A DNA stretch of 64,000 nt from Actinomadura sp. KC06 (GCF_004348735.1 NZ_SMKT01000004.1:61234-125233); one strand, 5' to 3'. Shown: positions 30,293 through 39,197, numbered from the stretch's first letter. The notes: generated from the letters alone by a model not told the origin. Program-made: numbers and translations.

Positions 30293-31342
30293 TCATGGGA
30301 GGAAGGGGAGGGGGTTGTCGGTGTTGCCGGTCTGGCCGCCCGGCTTCCGGGTCGTCGTGCCGTTGCCGCCGTTCTTCGGGGCCTGGATGGACGCGGGGAT
30401 CGGGATGAGGTTCTGGATCCAGGAGTCGAACCAGCGTCCGGTGCCGGTGACGTCCGCGAACTGCCGGGCGAACGGCGCGAACAGCTGCAGGATCCGGTCG
30501 AGGTTGTCCTGGTTCTTCAGAAGCACCCGGTTGACCTTCGCCAGGTTGTCCAGCATCGGCCGCAGCTGCTTCTCGTTCTCGCTGATCAGGGCGTTGACCT
30601 GCTGGGACAGGGCGACGGTGTTGACGAGGAGCTGGTGGATGACCGCGCGCCTCGCCTGGACGGCCTGCAGCACCCGGTCGCCGTCCGCGACGAGCTTGGC
30701 GAAGTCCTGGTTGCGGTCGGCGAGCAGCTTCGACACATCCTTGGCCTTACCGGCCAGCTCGTGGAGCTGGTCGTCGCGCGAGGCGACCGTGTTGGACAGA
30801 CGCCGCAGGCCCTGCAGCGAGGCCCGGACCTCCTCCGGGGAGTTCTTGAACGTCTCCGACAGCACGTCGAACGACTTCGCGACCTGCTGGACGTCGATCG
30901 CGCCGACCCGCCGGCTCAGCTCGCTGATCGCCGGGACGACCTCGAACGGGACGTGCGTCCGCTCGATCGGGATGTTGCGGCCGAGCCGCCCCTTGCCGCG
31001 CGGGGTGAGCGCCAGGTAGTGCGCGCCCAGCACCGTCTTGATCTTGATGCTGGCCTCGGTGCGGTCGCCGAGCCGGACGCCGTCGTCCACCTTGAAGGTG
31101 ACCTTGACGCGGTCGCCGTCGAGTTCGAGGTCGGTGACCTTGCCGACCTTGACGCCCGCGATGCGGACCTCCTCGTCCTTCTTCAGCCCCGCGGCCTCCT
31201 TGAACGCGGCGGTGTGGGTGTCGCCGCCCGAGATCAGCGGGATGCTCTCCAGGTTCATCGCCAGCACCACCAGGACGATGATGACCGCGAACCCGGAGAG
31301 GCCGATGGGGACCGGGTTGCGCTCCCGGAACGTGACCCTCAT
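30293..31342 (-). CDS. mceC: Mce family protein, MceC position
   Basis: 349 residues: N-terminal membrane helix (IGLSGFAVIIVLVVLAMNL), Mce domain (EEVRIAGVKVGKVTDLELDG), helical region, and a short Gly/Pro/Thr tail. It starts on the base after the mceB stop. Confidence 0.88.
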   Translation of the reverse strand: MRVTFRERNPVPIGLSGFAVIIVLVVLAMNLESIPLISGGDTHTAAFKEAAGLKKDEEVRIAGVKVGKVTDLELDGDRVKVTFKVDDGVRLGDRTEASIKIKTVLGAHYLALTPRGKGRLGRNIPIERTHVPFEVVPAISELSRRVGAIDVQQVAKSFDVLSETFKNSPEEVRASLQGLRRLSNTVASRDDQLHELAGKAKDVSKLLADRNQDFAKLVADGDRVLQAVQARRAVIHQLLVNTVALSQQVNALISENEKQLRPMLDNLAKVNRVLLKNQDNLDRILQLFAPFARQFADVTGTGRWFDSWIQNLIPIPASIQAPKNGGNGTTTRKPGGQTGNTDNPLPFLP

Positions 31343-32374
31343 CTACTTGCACCTCGCGTTCTCGTTCATGATCGCCGGTGTCTGGTAGACGGGGCCGCCG
31401 GGCAGGCGCACCTTCGCGTCCATGCCGCAGATGTACATGTTGAACCAGGACCCGTAGGACGAGATGTTGACCAGCTTCTCCAGCCGCTCCGGCGTCCGCT
31501 GCAGGCCCTTGTCGAGGTCGCGCTTGTTCGCGTCCAGCGTCGCGGTCAGCTTCTGGAGCCCGGCGATGTCGTTGCGGAGGCTCGGGCGGGCGTCGGCGAG
31601 CAGGTCCTGCGTGGTGCCGGTCAGGCCGTTGATCGCCGTGACCGAGTCGAAGATCGCCTGCCGGTCGTCGGAGACGCCGCCGACGAAGCTCCGCAGGTCC
31701 CTGATCAGCTGGTCGACCTGGGTGTGCCGCTGGTCGATCGTGCCGAGGACGCTGTTCAGGTTGTCGATCACCCGGCCGATGACCTTGTCCCGGTCGGCGA
31801 GCGTGTTGGTCAGCGACGCGACGTGCGCGAGCAGGCTGTTGATCGTCCCGCCCTCGCCCTGCAGCACCTGGACGAGCTGCATGGCGAGCGTGTTGACGTC
31901 CTTCGGCTCCAGTGCGCGGAACAGCGGCCGGAACCCGTTGAACAGCGTCGTGAGGTCGAGCGCGGGCGCGGTCTGCGTGATCGGGATCGTGTCGCCGGGG
32001 TCGAGGTAGGCGTTGGACGCGCCCGCGCCGTCGGTCAGCGCCAGGTACCGCTGGCCCATCAGGTTGCGGTAACGGATCTGCGCCTTCGTGGACGACGGCA
32101 GCCCGTTCCTGAAGACGCCGCCCTCCTCGACGCTGAACGTCACCTCCGCCTGGTTCCCCTTGTGCAGCCGGACGCCCTCGATCTGCCCGACCCGGACGCC
32201 CGCGACGCGGACGTCGTCGTTGTCCAGCAGCCCGGTCACGTCCGTGAAGATCGCCTTGTACTCGATCGTGTCCCGGAACCGCAGGTTGGCGATCGTCATC
32301 GCCAGCACGCCGGTGGCCACCGAGGTGACGACCACGAAGATCGTCAGCTTGATCGCGGCGCTGGTCGTCCTCAC
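31343..32374 (-). CDS. mceB: Mce family protein, MceB position
   Basis: 343 residues: membrane helix (LTIFVVVTSVATGVLAMTIANL), Mce domain (DDVRVAGVRVGQIEGVRL), helices, and two conserved Cys near the end (YICGM, ENARCK), as usual for MceB. Four-base overlap with mceA. Confidence 0.88.
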   Translation of the reverse strand: MRTTSAAIKLTIFVVVTSVATGVLAMTIANLRFRDTIEYKAIFTDVTGLLDNDDVRVAGVRVGQIEGVRLHKGNQAEVTFSVEEGGVFRNGLPSSTKAQIRYRNLMGQRYLALTDGAGASNAYLDPGDTIPITQTAPALDLTTLFNGFRPLFRALEPKDVNTLAMQLVQVLQGEGGTINSLLAHVASLTNTLADRDKVIGRVIDNLNSVLGTIDQRHTQVDQLIRDLRSFVGGVSDDRQAIFDSVTAINGLTGTTQDLLADARPSLRNDIAGLQKLTATLDANKRDLDKGLQRTPERLEKLVNISSYGSWFNMYICGMDAKVRLPGGPVYQTPAIMNENARCK

Positions 32375-33693
32375 CTGATCGTCACCACCGATCCGTCCGC
32401 GATCAGCGGGCCGAACAGCAGCGCCGACACGTCGGAGACGTCGCCGGCGGGGGTCCGCGTCATCGGCCCGACCACGTTCTTGATCTTTTCCTTCTCGCTC
32501 ATGGAGCCCGGGTCGACGAACACGTTGGACAGGGCCCTGCCCCGCCCGCCGGCGGCGGGGGCGTTCGGGTCATCGGGGTTCTTCCACCACAGGTCGTCCT
32601 GCGTGCCGTCCAGGGCCAGGTAGTCGGGGAACGGGACCTTCGGGTTCGGCAGGCCGTAGCAGCGCGGGTTGCGCTGGTCCTTGGCCTCGGGCAGGTCCAG
32701 CGGGTACTTGTAGCCCGGCCGCGGCTTGACGATCTCGATGGTCAGGTTGAACGTCTTGGAGCCGTTCCCGCCGCCCGCCTCCTCCGCGTCCGGCCTGATC
32801 TTGGTGAGGCCGGCGAACACGCACGGCAGCGAGGGCGAGTACCGGGCGACCAGGCCCAGCACGTCCCGGTTCGCGATGTTGACACCGATGATCTTCGGGC
32901 CGTTGTGCCGCATGAAGGTGTCGGCGTCCAGGGCCAGGGCGGTCGTCGCCGGGATCAGCTGCTCGATCGTCGCCTTCTCGTCGGTGATCGTCTTGCTGGT
33001 CACGTTGAGGTTGCGGAGCGTCTGCAGCAGGTCGGGGGCGGCGGCATGGTAGATGTCGGACACGTCCGCGAGGCCGTTCAGGTCGTGCACCAGCGTGCCG
33101 AGCTGCGGGTTGATCTTCTTCAGCAGCGCGTCCGCCTGCTCCAGGTTGCGGCCGATCTGGTCGCCGCGTCCCTGGAGGGCCGTGGCGAGCGCGTTGAGCG
33201 TCGCGTTCAGCTGCTCCGGCTTCACCGCCCGCAGCAGCGGCAGCAGGTCGTTCAGCAGCTTGTCGATCTCGACGGCGGCCTGCGAGCGGTCCTGCTGGAT
33301 GACGGCCCCCTCCGCCAGCCCCAGCGGGCCCGGCTGCGCGGGGATCTGCAGGTCGACGTACTTCTCGCCGAACAGCGTCTTCGGCAGCAGCCGCGCCTGG
33401 ACGTTGCGCGGGACCAGCTTCGCCTTGCCGGGATCGAGCGCGAGACGCAGCGTCGCGCCCTTCGCGGTCGCGTCGATCTCGCGGACCTCGCCGACGATCA
33501 GGCCGCGGACCTTCACGTCCGAGTGCGGGAGCAGTTGCAGGCCGGCGCGCTCGGCGTCCACGGTCACCTCGGTCACCGGGGTGAACGCCTTGTTGTAGAA
33601 GGCGACCGTCAGCGCCAGCAGCAGGCCGATCACGATGACCATCGCCGTGCCGAGCAGCCGGTACCGCATCCGTTCGCTCATCCGGTCACCCAC
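32371..33693 (-). CDS. mceA: Mce family protein, MceA position
   Basis: 440 residues: membrane helix (GTAMVIVIGLLLALTVAFY), Mce domain (SDVKVRGLIVGEVREIDA), a long helical region and a C-terminal domain with a Cys pair (LPCVFAGL, NPRCYGLPN). The GTG at 33693 overlaps the permease stop; an ATG at 33681 is an alternative. First of six Mce subunits that by analogy form a hetero-hexameric lipid conduit across the envelope. Confidence 0.88.
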   Translation of the reverse strand: MGDRMSERMRYRLLGTAMVIVIGLLLALTVAFYNKAFTPVTEVTVDAERAGLQLLPHSDVKVRGLIVGEVREIDATAKGATLRLALDPGKAKLVPRNVQARLLPKTLFGEKYVDLQIPAQPGPLGLAEGAVIQQDRSQAAVEIDKLLNDLLPLLRAVKPEQLNATLNALATALQGRGDQIGRNLEQADALLKKINPQLGTLVHDLNGLADVSDIYHAAAPDLLQTLRNLNVTSKTITDEKATIEQLIPATTALALDADTFMRHNGPKIIGVNIANRDVLGLVARYSPSLPCVFAGLTKIRPDAEEAGGGNGSKTFNLTIEIVKPRPGYKYPLDLPEAKDQRNPRCYGLPNPKVPFPDYLALDGTQDDLWWKNPDDPNAPAAGGRGRALSNVFVDPGSMSEKEKIKNVVGPMTRTPAGDVSDVSALLFGPLIADGSVVTIR

Positions 33694-34534
33694 CGATCCG
33701 GACGCCTGTACCGGTGCCCCAGATCGCCATGCCGAGCATCAGGTCGGTCACGTTGATCACGACGATGCTGGTGCGGACGGCGCGGCCCACCGCGACGCCG
33801 ACGCCCGCCGGGCCGCCGCTCGCGTGGTAGCCGTAATAGCAGTGGATGAGCATCACCAGCACCGAGAAGATGATCACTTTTCCGAATGACCAGAGGATGT
33901 CGTTCGGCGGTAGGAATAGATGGAAATAGTGATCGTAGGTGCCCGTGGACTGCCCGTAGAACACCGTCACGATCACCCGCGTCGCCCCGTAGGAAGCGAG
34001 CAGGCCCACGATGTAGAGCGGGACGACCGCGATCATCCCGGCCAGCATCCGGGTCGTGACGAGGAACGGCATCGACGGGACGGCCATGACCTCCAGCGCG
34101 TCGATCTCGTCCGAGATCCGCATCGCGCCGAGCTGCGCGGTGAACCCGCAGCCGACCGTCGCCGACAGCGCCAGCGCCGACACCAGCGGCGCGATCTCGC
34201 GGGTGTTGAAGTACGACGCGACGAACCCGGTGAACGCGGCCGTGCCGATCTGGTTCAGCGACTCGTAGCCCTGCAGCCCGACCTGGCTGCCGGTGAAGAA
34301 CGTCATGAAGCCGACGATCACCACCGAGCCGCCGATCACGGCGAGGCCGCCGGTGCCGAGGCTGACCTCCGCCAGCAGCCGCAGCACCTCGGAGCGGTAG
34401 CGGCGCAGCACCCGGAAGGTCCACGCGAACGCGCGGGCGTAGAACGACATCTGGTGGCCGAAGTCGTCCAGCCGCTGCAGCGGCGCGTTCACCACCCGGG
34501 ACATCGTCTTCCCCGTCTTGCCAGGCGCCGCCAT
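33686..34534 (-). CDS. yrbEB: MlaE/YrbE-type ABC permease, B subunit
   Basis: 282 residues with five to six membrane helices and the MlaE signature around GFTAQLGAMRISDEIDALEVMAVP. Its ATG overlaps the stop of the A permease (TGATG). Together with the A subunit and the upstream ATPase it energises lipid import through MceA-F at the cytoplasmic membrane. Confidence 0.92.
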   Translation of the reverse strand: MAAPGKTGKTMSRVVNAPLQRLDDFGHQMSFYARAFAWTFRVLRRYRSEVLRLLAEVSLGTGGLAVIGGSVVIVGFMTFFTGSQVGLQGYESLNQIGTAAFTGFVASYFNTREIAPLVSALALSATVGCGFTAQLGAMRISDEIDALEVMAVPSMPFLVTTRMLAGMIAVVPLYIVGLLASYGATRVIVTVFYGQSTGTYDHYFHLFLPPNDILWSFGKVIIFSVLVMLIHCYYGYHASGGPAGVGVAVGRAVRTSIVVINVTDLMLGMAIWGTGTGVRIGG

Positions 34535-35391
34535 CACATGCCCTTCGACGGGACGAGCTGGAAGTACAAGGAGGAGATCAGGAAGTTCTCCACGAAGAGC
34601 AGCATGAACGTGATGACGACGGTCTGGTTGACCGCGTCGCCGACGCCCTTCGGGCCGCCCTTGGCGTTCAGGCCCTTGTAGGCCGCGACGAGCCCGGCGG
34701 TGATGCCGAACACGAACGCCTTGAACTCGGCCTGCAGCAGGTCGGGCAGCTGCGCGATCGCGTTGAAGGACGCCAGGTACGCGCCCGGGGTGCCGCCCTG
34801 CAGCATGACGTTGAAGAAGTAGCCGCCCATCAGCCCGACCACCGAGACCAGGCCGTTCAGGAACAGCGCGACGAACGCGCACGCGAGCATCCGCGGGACG
34901 ACCAGGCGGTGCAGCGGGTTGATGCCCAGCACCTCCATCGCGTCGATCTCCTCGCGGATCTTGCGGGAGCCGATGTCGGCGCAGATCGCCGACCCGGCGG
35001 CGCCCGCGACCAGCAGCGAGGTGACCAGCGGGCTCGCCTCCCGGACGATCGCCGCCACCGCGGTCGCGCCGGTGTAGGACTGCGCGCCGAACTGCCGGAT
35101 CAGCCCGCCGACCTGCAACGACAGGATGCCGCCGAACGGGATCGCGACCAGCATCGTGGGGACGACGGTGACGCTGACGATGAACCAGGCCTGCTGGATG
35201 AACTCGCGCCACTGGAACGGCCACTTGAACGTCGCGCGGCCGGTGTCCAGGCACAGGGCGAAGAACCGTCCGGGCTCCTTGACCAGGACGTTGGCCATGC
35301 CGTCGCCGACCTTGCGGAACGTCGCGGAAGAGCCGCCGCCCTTCCTATCCCGTCGCCGGCCCGCGCCGATACCGGTATCGGGAGTGGACAT
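34534..35391 (-). CDS. yrbEA: MlaE/YrbE-type ABC permease, A subunit
   Basis: 285 residues. The MlaE hallmark is ICADIGSRKIREEIDAMEVLGINPLHRLVVPR, the coupling helix that contacts the ATPase. The ATG at 35391 overlaps the ATPase stop (TGATG); the frame stays open upstream but only as an alternative frame of the ATPase gene. Confidence 0.92.
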   Translation of the reverse strand: MSTPDTGIGAGRRRDRKGGGSSATFRKVGDGMANVLVKEPGRFFALCLDTGRATFKWPFQWREFIQQAWFIVSVTVVPTMLVAIPFGGILSLQVGGLIRQFGAQSYTGATAVAAIVREASPLVTSLLVAGAAGSAICADIGSRKIREEIDAMEVLGINPLHRLVVPRMLACAFVALFLNGLVSVVGLMGGYFFNVMLQGGTPGAYLASFNAIAQLPDLLQAEFKAFVFGITAGLVAAYKGLNAKGGPKGVGDAVNQTVVITFMLLFVENFLISSLYFQLVPSKGM

Positions 35392-36497
35392 CAGTACCCT
35401 GCACCCGACCCATGGCGTCCTGGCGGCGGGTTGCCCGGGAAGCGCCCGCCCGGTCCGCCGGGAGCGCCAGGCGCACCGGGAGCACCGGGACCGCCGTGCG
35501 CGCCGACCGGAGACATGGACGCCACGTACCGCGGCCATTCCTCCACCCAGTTGCGTCCCAGGTCGTCGATGAACGACCCGGGCGGCGGGGTGACGCCGTG
35601 CGCCGCGCACCAGGCGCCGGGCGCGTGCATCCCGGTGCGGAGCATGCCGTTGCTCGGCATCTGCTGCGGCGGGATCGGCGGCAGCTTGCCGGGGTCGTGG
35701 CCGAGCTTCGCCTCGGCCTCCAGCTCCGACTCGTCCTTCTCCTCGGACATGCCGATGGGGCCGACCTTGCTGGCGTTGAGGAACTGCCGGACGACCGGCT
35801 CCTCGCTGGTCAGCAGCATCTCCCGCGGCCCGAACATCGCGAGGTGGCGCTGGTACAGCAGGCCGATGTTGTCGGGCAGCGTCCGGGCCGTGTTGATGTC
35901 GTGGGTGACGATCAGGAACGTCGCGCCGATCTGCGCGTTGAGGTCGATGAACACCTGGTTCAGGAACGCGGTGCGGACGGGGTCGAGGCCGGAGTCGGGC
36001 TCGTCCACCAGCAGGATCTCGGGGTCCAGGACCAGCGCGCGGGCCAGTCCGGCGCGCTTCTTCATCCCGCCGGAGATCTCGCCGGGCAGCTTGTGCTCGG
36101 CGCCGAGGAGGCCGACCATCTCCATCTTCTCGAGCACGATGTTCTTGATCTCGGACTCGCGCTTCCTGGTGTGCTCGCGCAGCGGGAAGGCGATGTTGTC
36201 GAAGAGGTTCATGGAGCCGAACAGGGCGCCGTCCTGGAACAGGACGCCGAACAGCTTCCGCGTCTCGTAGAGCTTCGACTCGGGCAGGCGGGGCAGGTCC
36301 CGGTCACCGATCCAGATGTGCCCGCGGTCGGGCTTGAGGAGCCCGACGAGCGACTTGAGGAAGACCGACTTGCCGGTGCCGGACGGGCCCAGCAGCACGG
36401 AGATCTCACCCGCGGGGATGCTCAGCGACACGTCCTGCCAGATCACCTGGCGACCGAAGGACTTGGTCAGGCCCTCGACTCTGATCTCGACGCCCAC
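35391..36497 (-). CDS. mkl: ABC transporter ATPase of the Mce system (MceG/Mkl type)
   Basis: 368 residues. Walker A GPSGTGKS (about 38-45), Q-loop FQDG, signature SGGMKKR and Walker B ILLVDEPDSGLDP with catalytic Glu are all present, the MlaF/Mkl subgroup. After about residue 245 there is a C-terminal extension with a Cys (PGAWCAAHGV) and a final collagen-like Gly-x-Pro run of about 35 residues. GTG start at 36497, with AAAGGTGA upstream. It is the first gene of the 11-gene mce unit. In M. tuberculosis the stand-alone mkl (Rv0655) likewise lies between rplL and rpoB. Confidence 0.92.
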   Translation of the reverse strand: MGVEIRVEGLTKSFGRQVIWQDVSLSIPAGEISVLLGPSGTGKSVFLKSLVGLLKPDRGHIWIGDRDLPRLPESKLYETRKLFGVLFQDGALFGSMNLFDNIAFPLREHTRKRESEIKNIVLEKMEMVGLLGAEHKLPGEISGGMKKRAGLARALVLDPEILLVDEPDSGLDPVRTAFLNQVFIDLNAQIGATFLIVTHDINTARTLPDNIGLLYQRHLAMFGPREMLLTSEEPVVRQFLNASKVGPIGMSEEKDESELEAEAKLGHDPGKLPPIPPQQMPSNGMLRTGMHAPGAWCAAHGVTPPPGSFIDDLGRNWVEEWPRYVASMSPVGAHGGPGAPGAPGAPGGPGGRFPGNPPPGRHGSGAGY

Positions 36498-36820
36498 TCG
36501 TCACCTTTCGTCCAGGCCGGGGGGAAATCCCGAACCAATGAGCGAGTAGCACTCAGGCTCTGTCTGCACTCAGGCTTGGTCTGTCACGCGCTGTCTGTCC
36601 GTCGCACGTCCTGTCGTCACACCGTGTGGCCACCGTCTTACTACCGTTCGGTAGCCGGGAGGGTTCCCCTACCGTAGCGGCACCCCGGCCAAATGGAAGG
36701 GGTTCCGACCCAGATCAGCGGCTAAATGCGACGTCGTAAGACAATCGTTACTTAGAGCCCTATGAGACTAGCGGTCCAAGACCCGGGCGGCCAGGTGCGG
36801 CCACATCCCCGACATGCGAA
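36498..36820 (-). promoter_or_regulatory. Upstream region of the mce operon with TetR-like dyads
   Basis: No gene is visible in these 323 bases. CTACCG-TT-CGGTAG (36641-36654) is a perfect inverted repeat typical of TetR-type operators; CTACCGTAG (36669-36677) is a shorter related dyad. Closer to the gene, GCACTCAGGCT occurs twice (36549-36559, 36566-36576), 17 bp apart. A TACGGT (minus strand, 36677-36672) may be a -10, with a poor -35. No matching regulator gene is adjacent. Confidence 0.4.
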
Positions 36821-36862
36821 GGAGGCGGCCGCACCCACCCGATGGGTGGGACGACCGCCTCC
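36821..36862 (-). terminator. Strong hairpin terminator after rplL
   Basis: GGAGGCGG / CCGCCTCC outer stem and CCCACCC-gat-GGGTGGG inner stem form one long hairpin starting 25 bases past the rplL stop. No U-tract follows, as is common in high-GC actinomycetes. It should separate rplJL transcription from the mce operon. Confidence 0.7.
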
Positions 36863-36886
36863 CAGGAAGCAGTGGCTTGGCGCGCC

Positions 36887-37273
36887 TTACTTGACGGTGA
36901 CCGTCGCGCCGGCCTTCTCCAGGGCCTCCTTGGCCTTGTCGGCGGCCTCCTTGTTGACCTTCTCCAGCAGCGGCTTCGGCGCGCCGTCGACCAGGTCCTT
37001 GGCCTCCTTGAGGCCGAGGCTCGTCAGCGCGCGGACCTCCTTGATGACCTGGATCTTCTTGTCGCCGGCACCCTCGAGGATGACGTCGAACTCGTCCTGG
37101 ACCGCGGCCTCCTCGGCCGGGGCCGCGGCGCCGGGGGCGACCGCGACGGCGGCGGCCGGGGCGGCGGCCTTGACGTCGAAGACCTCCTCGAACTGCTTCA
37201 CGAACTCCGAGAGCTCAAGGAGGGTCATCTCCTTGAACGCGTCGAGCAGGTCGTCGGTGCTGAGCTTCGCCAT
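36887..37273 (-). CDS. rplL: Ribosomal protein L7/L12
   Basis: 128 residues: N-terminal dimerisation helices ([27 protein letters not shown]), an Ala/Pro-rich hinge (about 38-55) and the globular C-terminal domain ([36 protein letters not shown]) that binds translation factors. Lies 53 bases downstream of rplJ. Confidence 0.98.
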   Translation of the reverse strand: MAKLSTDDLLDAFKEMTLLELSEFVKQFEEVFDVKAAAPAAAVAVAPGAAAPAEEAAVQDEFDVILEGAGDKKIQVIKEVRALTSLGLKEAKDLVDGAPKPLLEKVNKEAADKAKEALEKAGATVTVK

Positions 37274-37326
37274 GATCTTTCCTCCGCTATGGCTTGAGTA
37301 CTGGGGTTTGTGAAACCGCGGGTGCC

Positions 37327-37920
37327 TTACTCGGCTGACGCCTCGGCGGCGGGGGCCTCGGCGGCCGACGCGTCCGCGGCCGGGGCCTCGGCGGTCTCGC
37401 CGCTCTCCGCGCGCTTGGCGCGCAGCGCCTCGGCGAGCTGGGCCGCCTGCGTCGGCAGGGCGTTGAAGAGCGCGGCCGCGTTCGCCATGGAGCCCTTCAT
37501 CGCGCCGGCGAGCTTCGCGAGGAGCACCTCGCGAGACTCCAGGTCCGCCAGCTGGGTGATCTGCTTGGCGTCCATCGACTGACCGTCGATGAAGCCGCCC
37601 TTGATCACCAGCATCGGGTTGGCCTTGGCGAAGTCGCGCAGGCCCTTGGCGGCCTCGACCACGTCGCCGCGGACGAACGCGATGGCCGACGGGCCCTCGA
37701 GCAGTTCGCGGAACCGCTCGTCGACACCGGCCTCGTTCGCCGCGCGCTTGGTCAGCGTGTTCTTCACCACGCGAAACCGTGCGGTCTCGCCGAGATTGCC
37801 GCGCAGCTCCTGCACCTGCGCGACGGTAAGCCCGCGGTACTCGGTCAGCACGGCGCCGTTGGAGCTCTCGAACTCGTTCTTGAGCTCGGCGATCGCCGCG
37901 TCCTTATCGGCCTTGGCCAT
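37327..37920 (-). CDS. rplJ: Ribosomal protein L10
   Basis: 197 residues: N-terminal rRNA-binding domain ([33 protein letters not shown]) and C-terminal helix for L7/L12 dimers, with an Ala/Glu-rich low-complexity tail of about 30 residues that is common in actinobacteria. Preceded by a long leader with an internal terminator. Confidence 0.97.
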   Translation of the reverse strand: MAKADKDAAIAELKNEFESSNGAVLTEYRGLTVAQVQELRGNLGETARFRVVKNTLTKRAANEAGVDERFRELLEGPSAIAFVRGDVVEAAKGLRDFAKANPMLVIKGGFIDGQSMDAKQITQLADLESREVLLAKLAGAMKGSMANAAALFNALPTQAAQLAEALRAKRAESGETAEAPAADASAAEAPAAEASAE

Positions 37921-38133
37921 GCGGCCTCCTTCCGATTACCTGGGTGGTCACGACCGTTGTCCGTCCGGGACGGGGTCGGGTCGACCAAAAAACGCCCCGG
38001 CGCAGGCGCGCGGGGCGTCCAGGCACGGCACGGGAGGCCATGCGGAAGCTCTCGTCTTACCTGCGCAGGCCGCCCGAACGAGTTCGGGTCCTTCGGCCAC
38101 CTCTCGCGAGGTGGCGACCGGCGGTCTTCGGCA
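37921..38133 (-). ncRNA. L10 leader (rplJL autoregulatory 5' leader)
   Basis: From the predicted start near 38133 to the rplJ ATG there are about 213 untranslated bases folding into several hairpins: CCACCTC-tcgc-GAGGTGG (about 38095-38112), CCCGAA-cgag-TTCGGG, and a U-tailed terminator hairpin. Such leaders (L10 leader class) bind the L10-L7/L12 complex and shut down their own operon. Position and architecture support this; a covariance-model search was not possible. Confidence 0.65.
37987..38018 (-). terminator. Intrinsic terminator/attenuator inside the rplJ leader
   Basis: Minus-strand ACGCCCCG / CGGGGCGT (38018-38011 with 37999-37992) and a run of six T residues (37992-37987) form a textbook Rho-independent terminator 66 bases before the rplJ start. 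This is one of the few U-tailed hairpins in the window and points to regulated read-through. Confidence 0.75.
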
Positions 38134-38139
38134 GAGAAC

Positions 38140-38168
38140 AGAATACGTGCGTCTCCGGGGTTGACCAA
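38140..38168 (-). promoter_or_regulatory. Probable rplJL promoter
   Basis: Minus strand TTGGTC (38168-38163), a 17-bp spacer, TATTCT (38145-38140). It lies between the terminator of the upstream lipoprotein gene and the L10 leader. Confidence 0.65.
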
Positions 38169-38183
38169 ATCGGAAACGGTGAT

Positions 38184-38212
38184 GGCCGCGCCGGTGGTGT
38201 TCCGGCGCGGCC
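38184..38212 (-). terminator. Hairpin terminator after the lipoprotein gene
   Basis: A perfect 11-bp stem GGCCGCGCCGG / CCGGCGCGGCC with a 7-base loop begins about 30 bases past the stop at 38243. Confidence 0.7.
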
Positions 38213-38242
38213 CTACATTCGTTCGGTTTCGCGGCGTGCGGG

Positions 38243-39127
38243 TCAGCTGCCCGGGATGCCGCCACCGCCGCCGAGGCCGTTCAGCAGCTGGCTGAAGTCG
38301 GAGGTCTCGCTCGCGGGCGGCGCGGCGATCTCCACCGGCTTGCCGTAGTCGCGGTACGTCATCGTCATGTTCATGACGCCGTCGGCCGTCTGCTGCGACT
38401 TCATCGCCAGCTTGCGGGGGAGCTGCTCGCCGTCCACCCACAGGTCGAAGGTCATGTTCTGCATGCCGCTGTCGGCGTAGCTCTTGCGGATGGCCTCCCG
38501 GCTCTCGGCGGGAAGCTTGGAGATCGCGTCCTCCATCCGGTAGGTGCCGGTGTAGTGCGTCGTCTCGACGCCGTTCACCGTCTCCTTGCCGACCTCGCGG
38601 ACGTCCTTGGACGCCGTCAGCATCTTGGTGTTCTGGACGGGGTCCATCTGCTGTGACTGCTGGAGCAGCTCGTCGATGTTCATCCCGGACTTCTTGCCCA
38701 GCTCGTCCAGCGAGATCTTCAGCCAGGGCTTGGCCGCGGACCCGCCGCCGAGCTGCGACAGCATGGGGATCTTCATGTACATGGTCCGGCTGACCAGGAC
38801 GTACTCCATGCCGCCCATGGACTTGCCGCCCACCGACATCTGGTCGAAGCGCATGCTGTAGGCGAGGTCGGGCTTGGTCCGGTACTGCATCTGGCCGGTC
38901 GCCGAGACGTCGCCCTCGCTCGACCCGTTCATCTGCATCGAGAGGTCGGCCTTGAACGAGTCGACGCTGCCGGTCTTCTCGGCGGCCTTGCCCAGCACCT
39001 GCGCGGCCGACAGCTTCAGGTTCTTGCCGGCCTCGTCCACCTTGTTGCCGGCGTCCCCGAGACAGCCGGTCAGCGAGAGGGCGAGGCCGGTCGCCAGCGC
39101 CGTGCCCACGGCGAAACGACGGATCAT
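38243..39127 (-). CDS. Lipoprotein, LppX/LprG-like fold (paralogue 1)
   Basis: 294 residues. Lipoprotein signal ending in LSLTGC gives a lipidated Cys22. The mature part (VDSFKADLSMQMNG, LWVDGEQLPRKLAMKSQ, MTYRDYGKPVEIAAPP) has the repeated strand pattern of the LppX/LprAFG family, curved beta sheets with a hydrophobic cavity that carry lipids or sense them. It is about 35% identical by eye to the gene at 39308-40159. Placement between rplA and rplJ resembles the lipoprotein genes found there in streptomycetes. Confidence 0.78.
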   Translation of the reverse strand: MIRRFAVGTALATGLALSLTGCLGDAGNKVDEAGKNLKLSAAQVLGKAAEKTGSVDSFKADLSMQMNGSSEGDVSATGQMQYRTKPDLAYSMRFDQMSVGGKSMGGMEYVLVSRTMYMKIPMLSQLGGGSAAKPWLKISLDELGKKSGMNIDELLQQSQQMDPVQNTKMLTASKDVREVGKETVNGVETTHYTGTYRMEDAISKLPAESREAIRKSYADSGMQNMTFDLWVDGEQLPRKLAMKSQQTADGVMNMTMTYRDYGKPVEIAAPPASETSDFSQLLNGLGGGGGIPGS

Positions 39128-39142
39128 GTGGGGGGTCTCCCT

Positions 39143-39197
39143 GGTCTGGTCCTGCTAGCGGGTCTGGTCCTGCTAGCGCGGTCTGGTCTTGCCAGCG
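39143..39197 (-). repeat. Three tandem 18-bp repeats in the leader of the lipoprotein gene
   Basis: GGTCTGGTCCTGCTAGCG occurs at 39143-39160 and 39161-39178 exactly, and a third copy with two changes follows after one base at 39180-39197. They lie 16-70 bases upstream of the ATG at 39127, so on the 5' leader or promoter. CTAGC is a rare word at this GC. Confidence 0.85.

Noticed and set aside
29573..32623. 1016-residue open frame antisense to mceB-mceD
   Set aside because: Crosses three genuine mce genes on the other strand and shows biased composition only.
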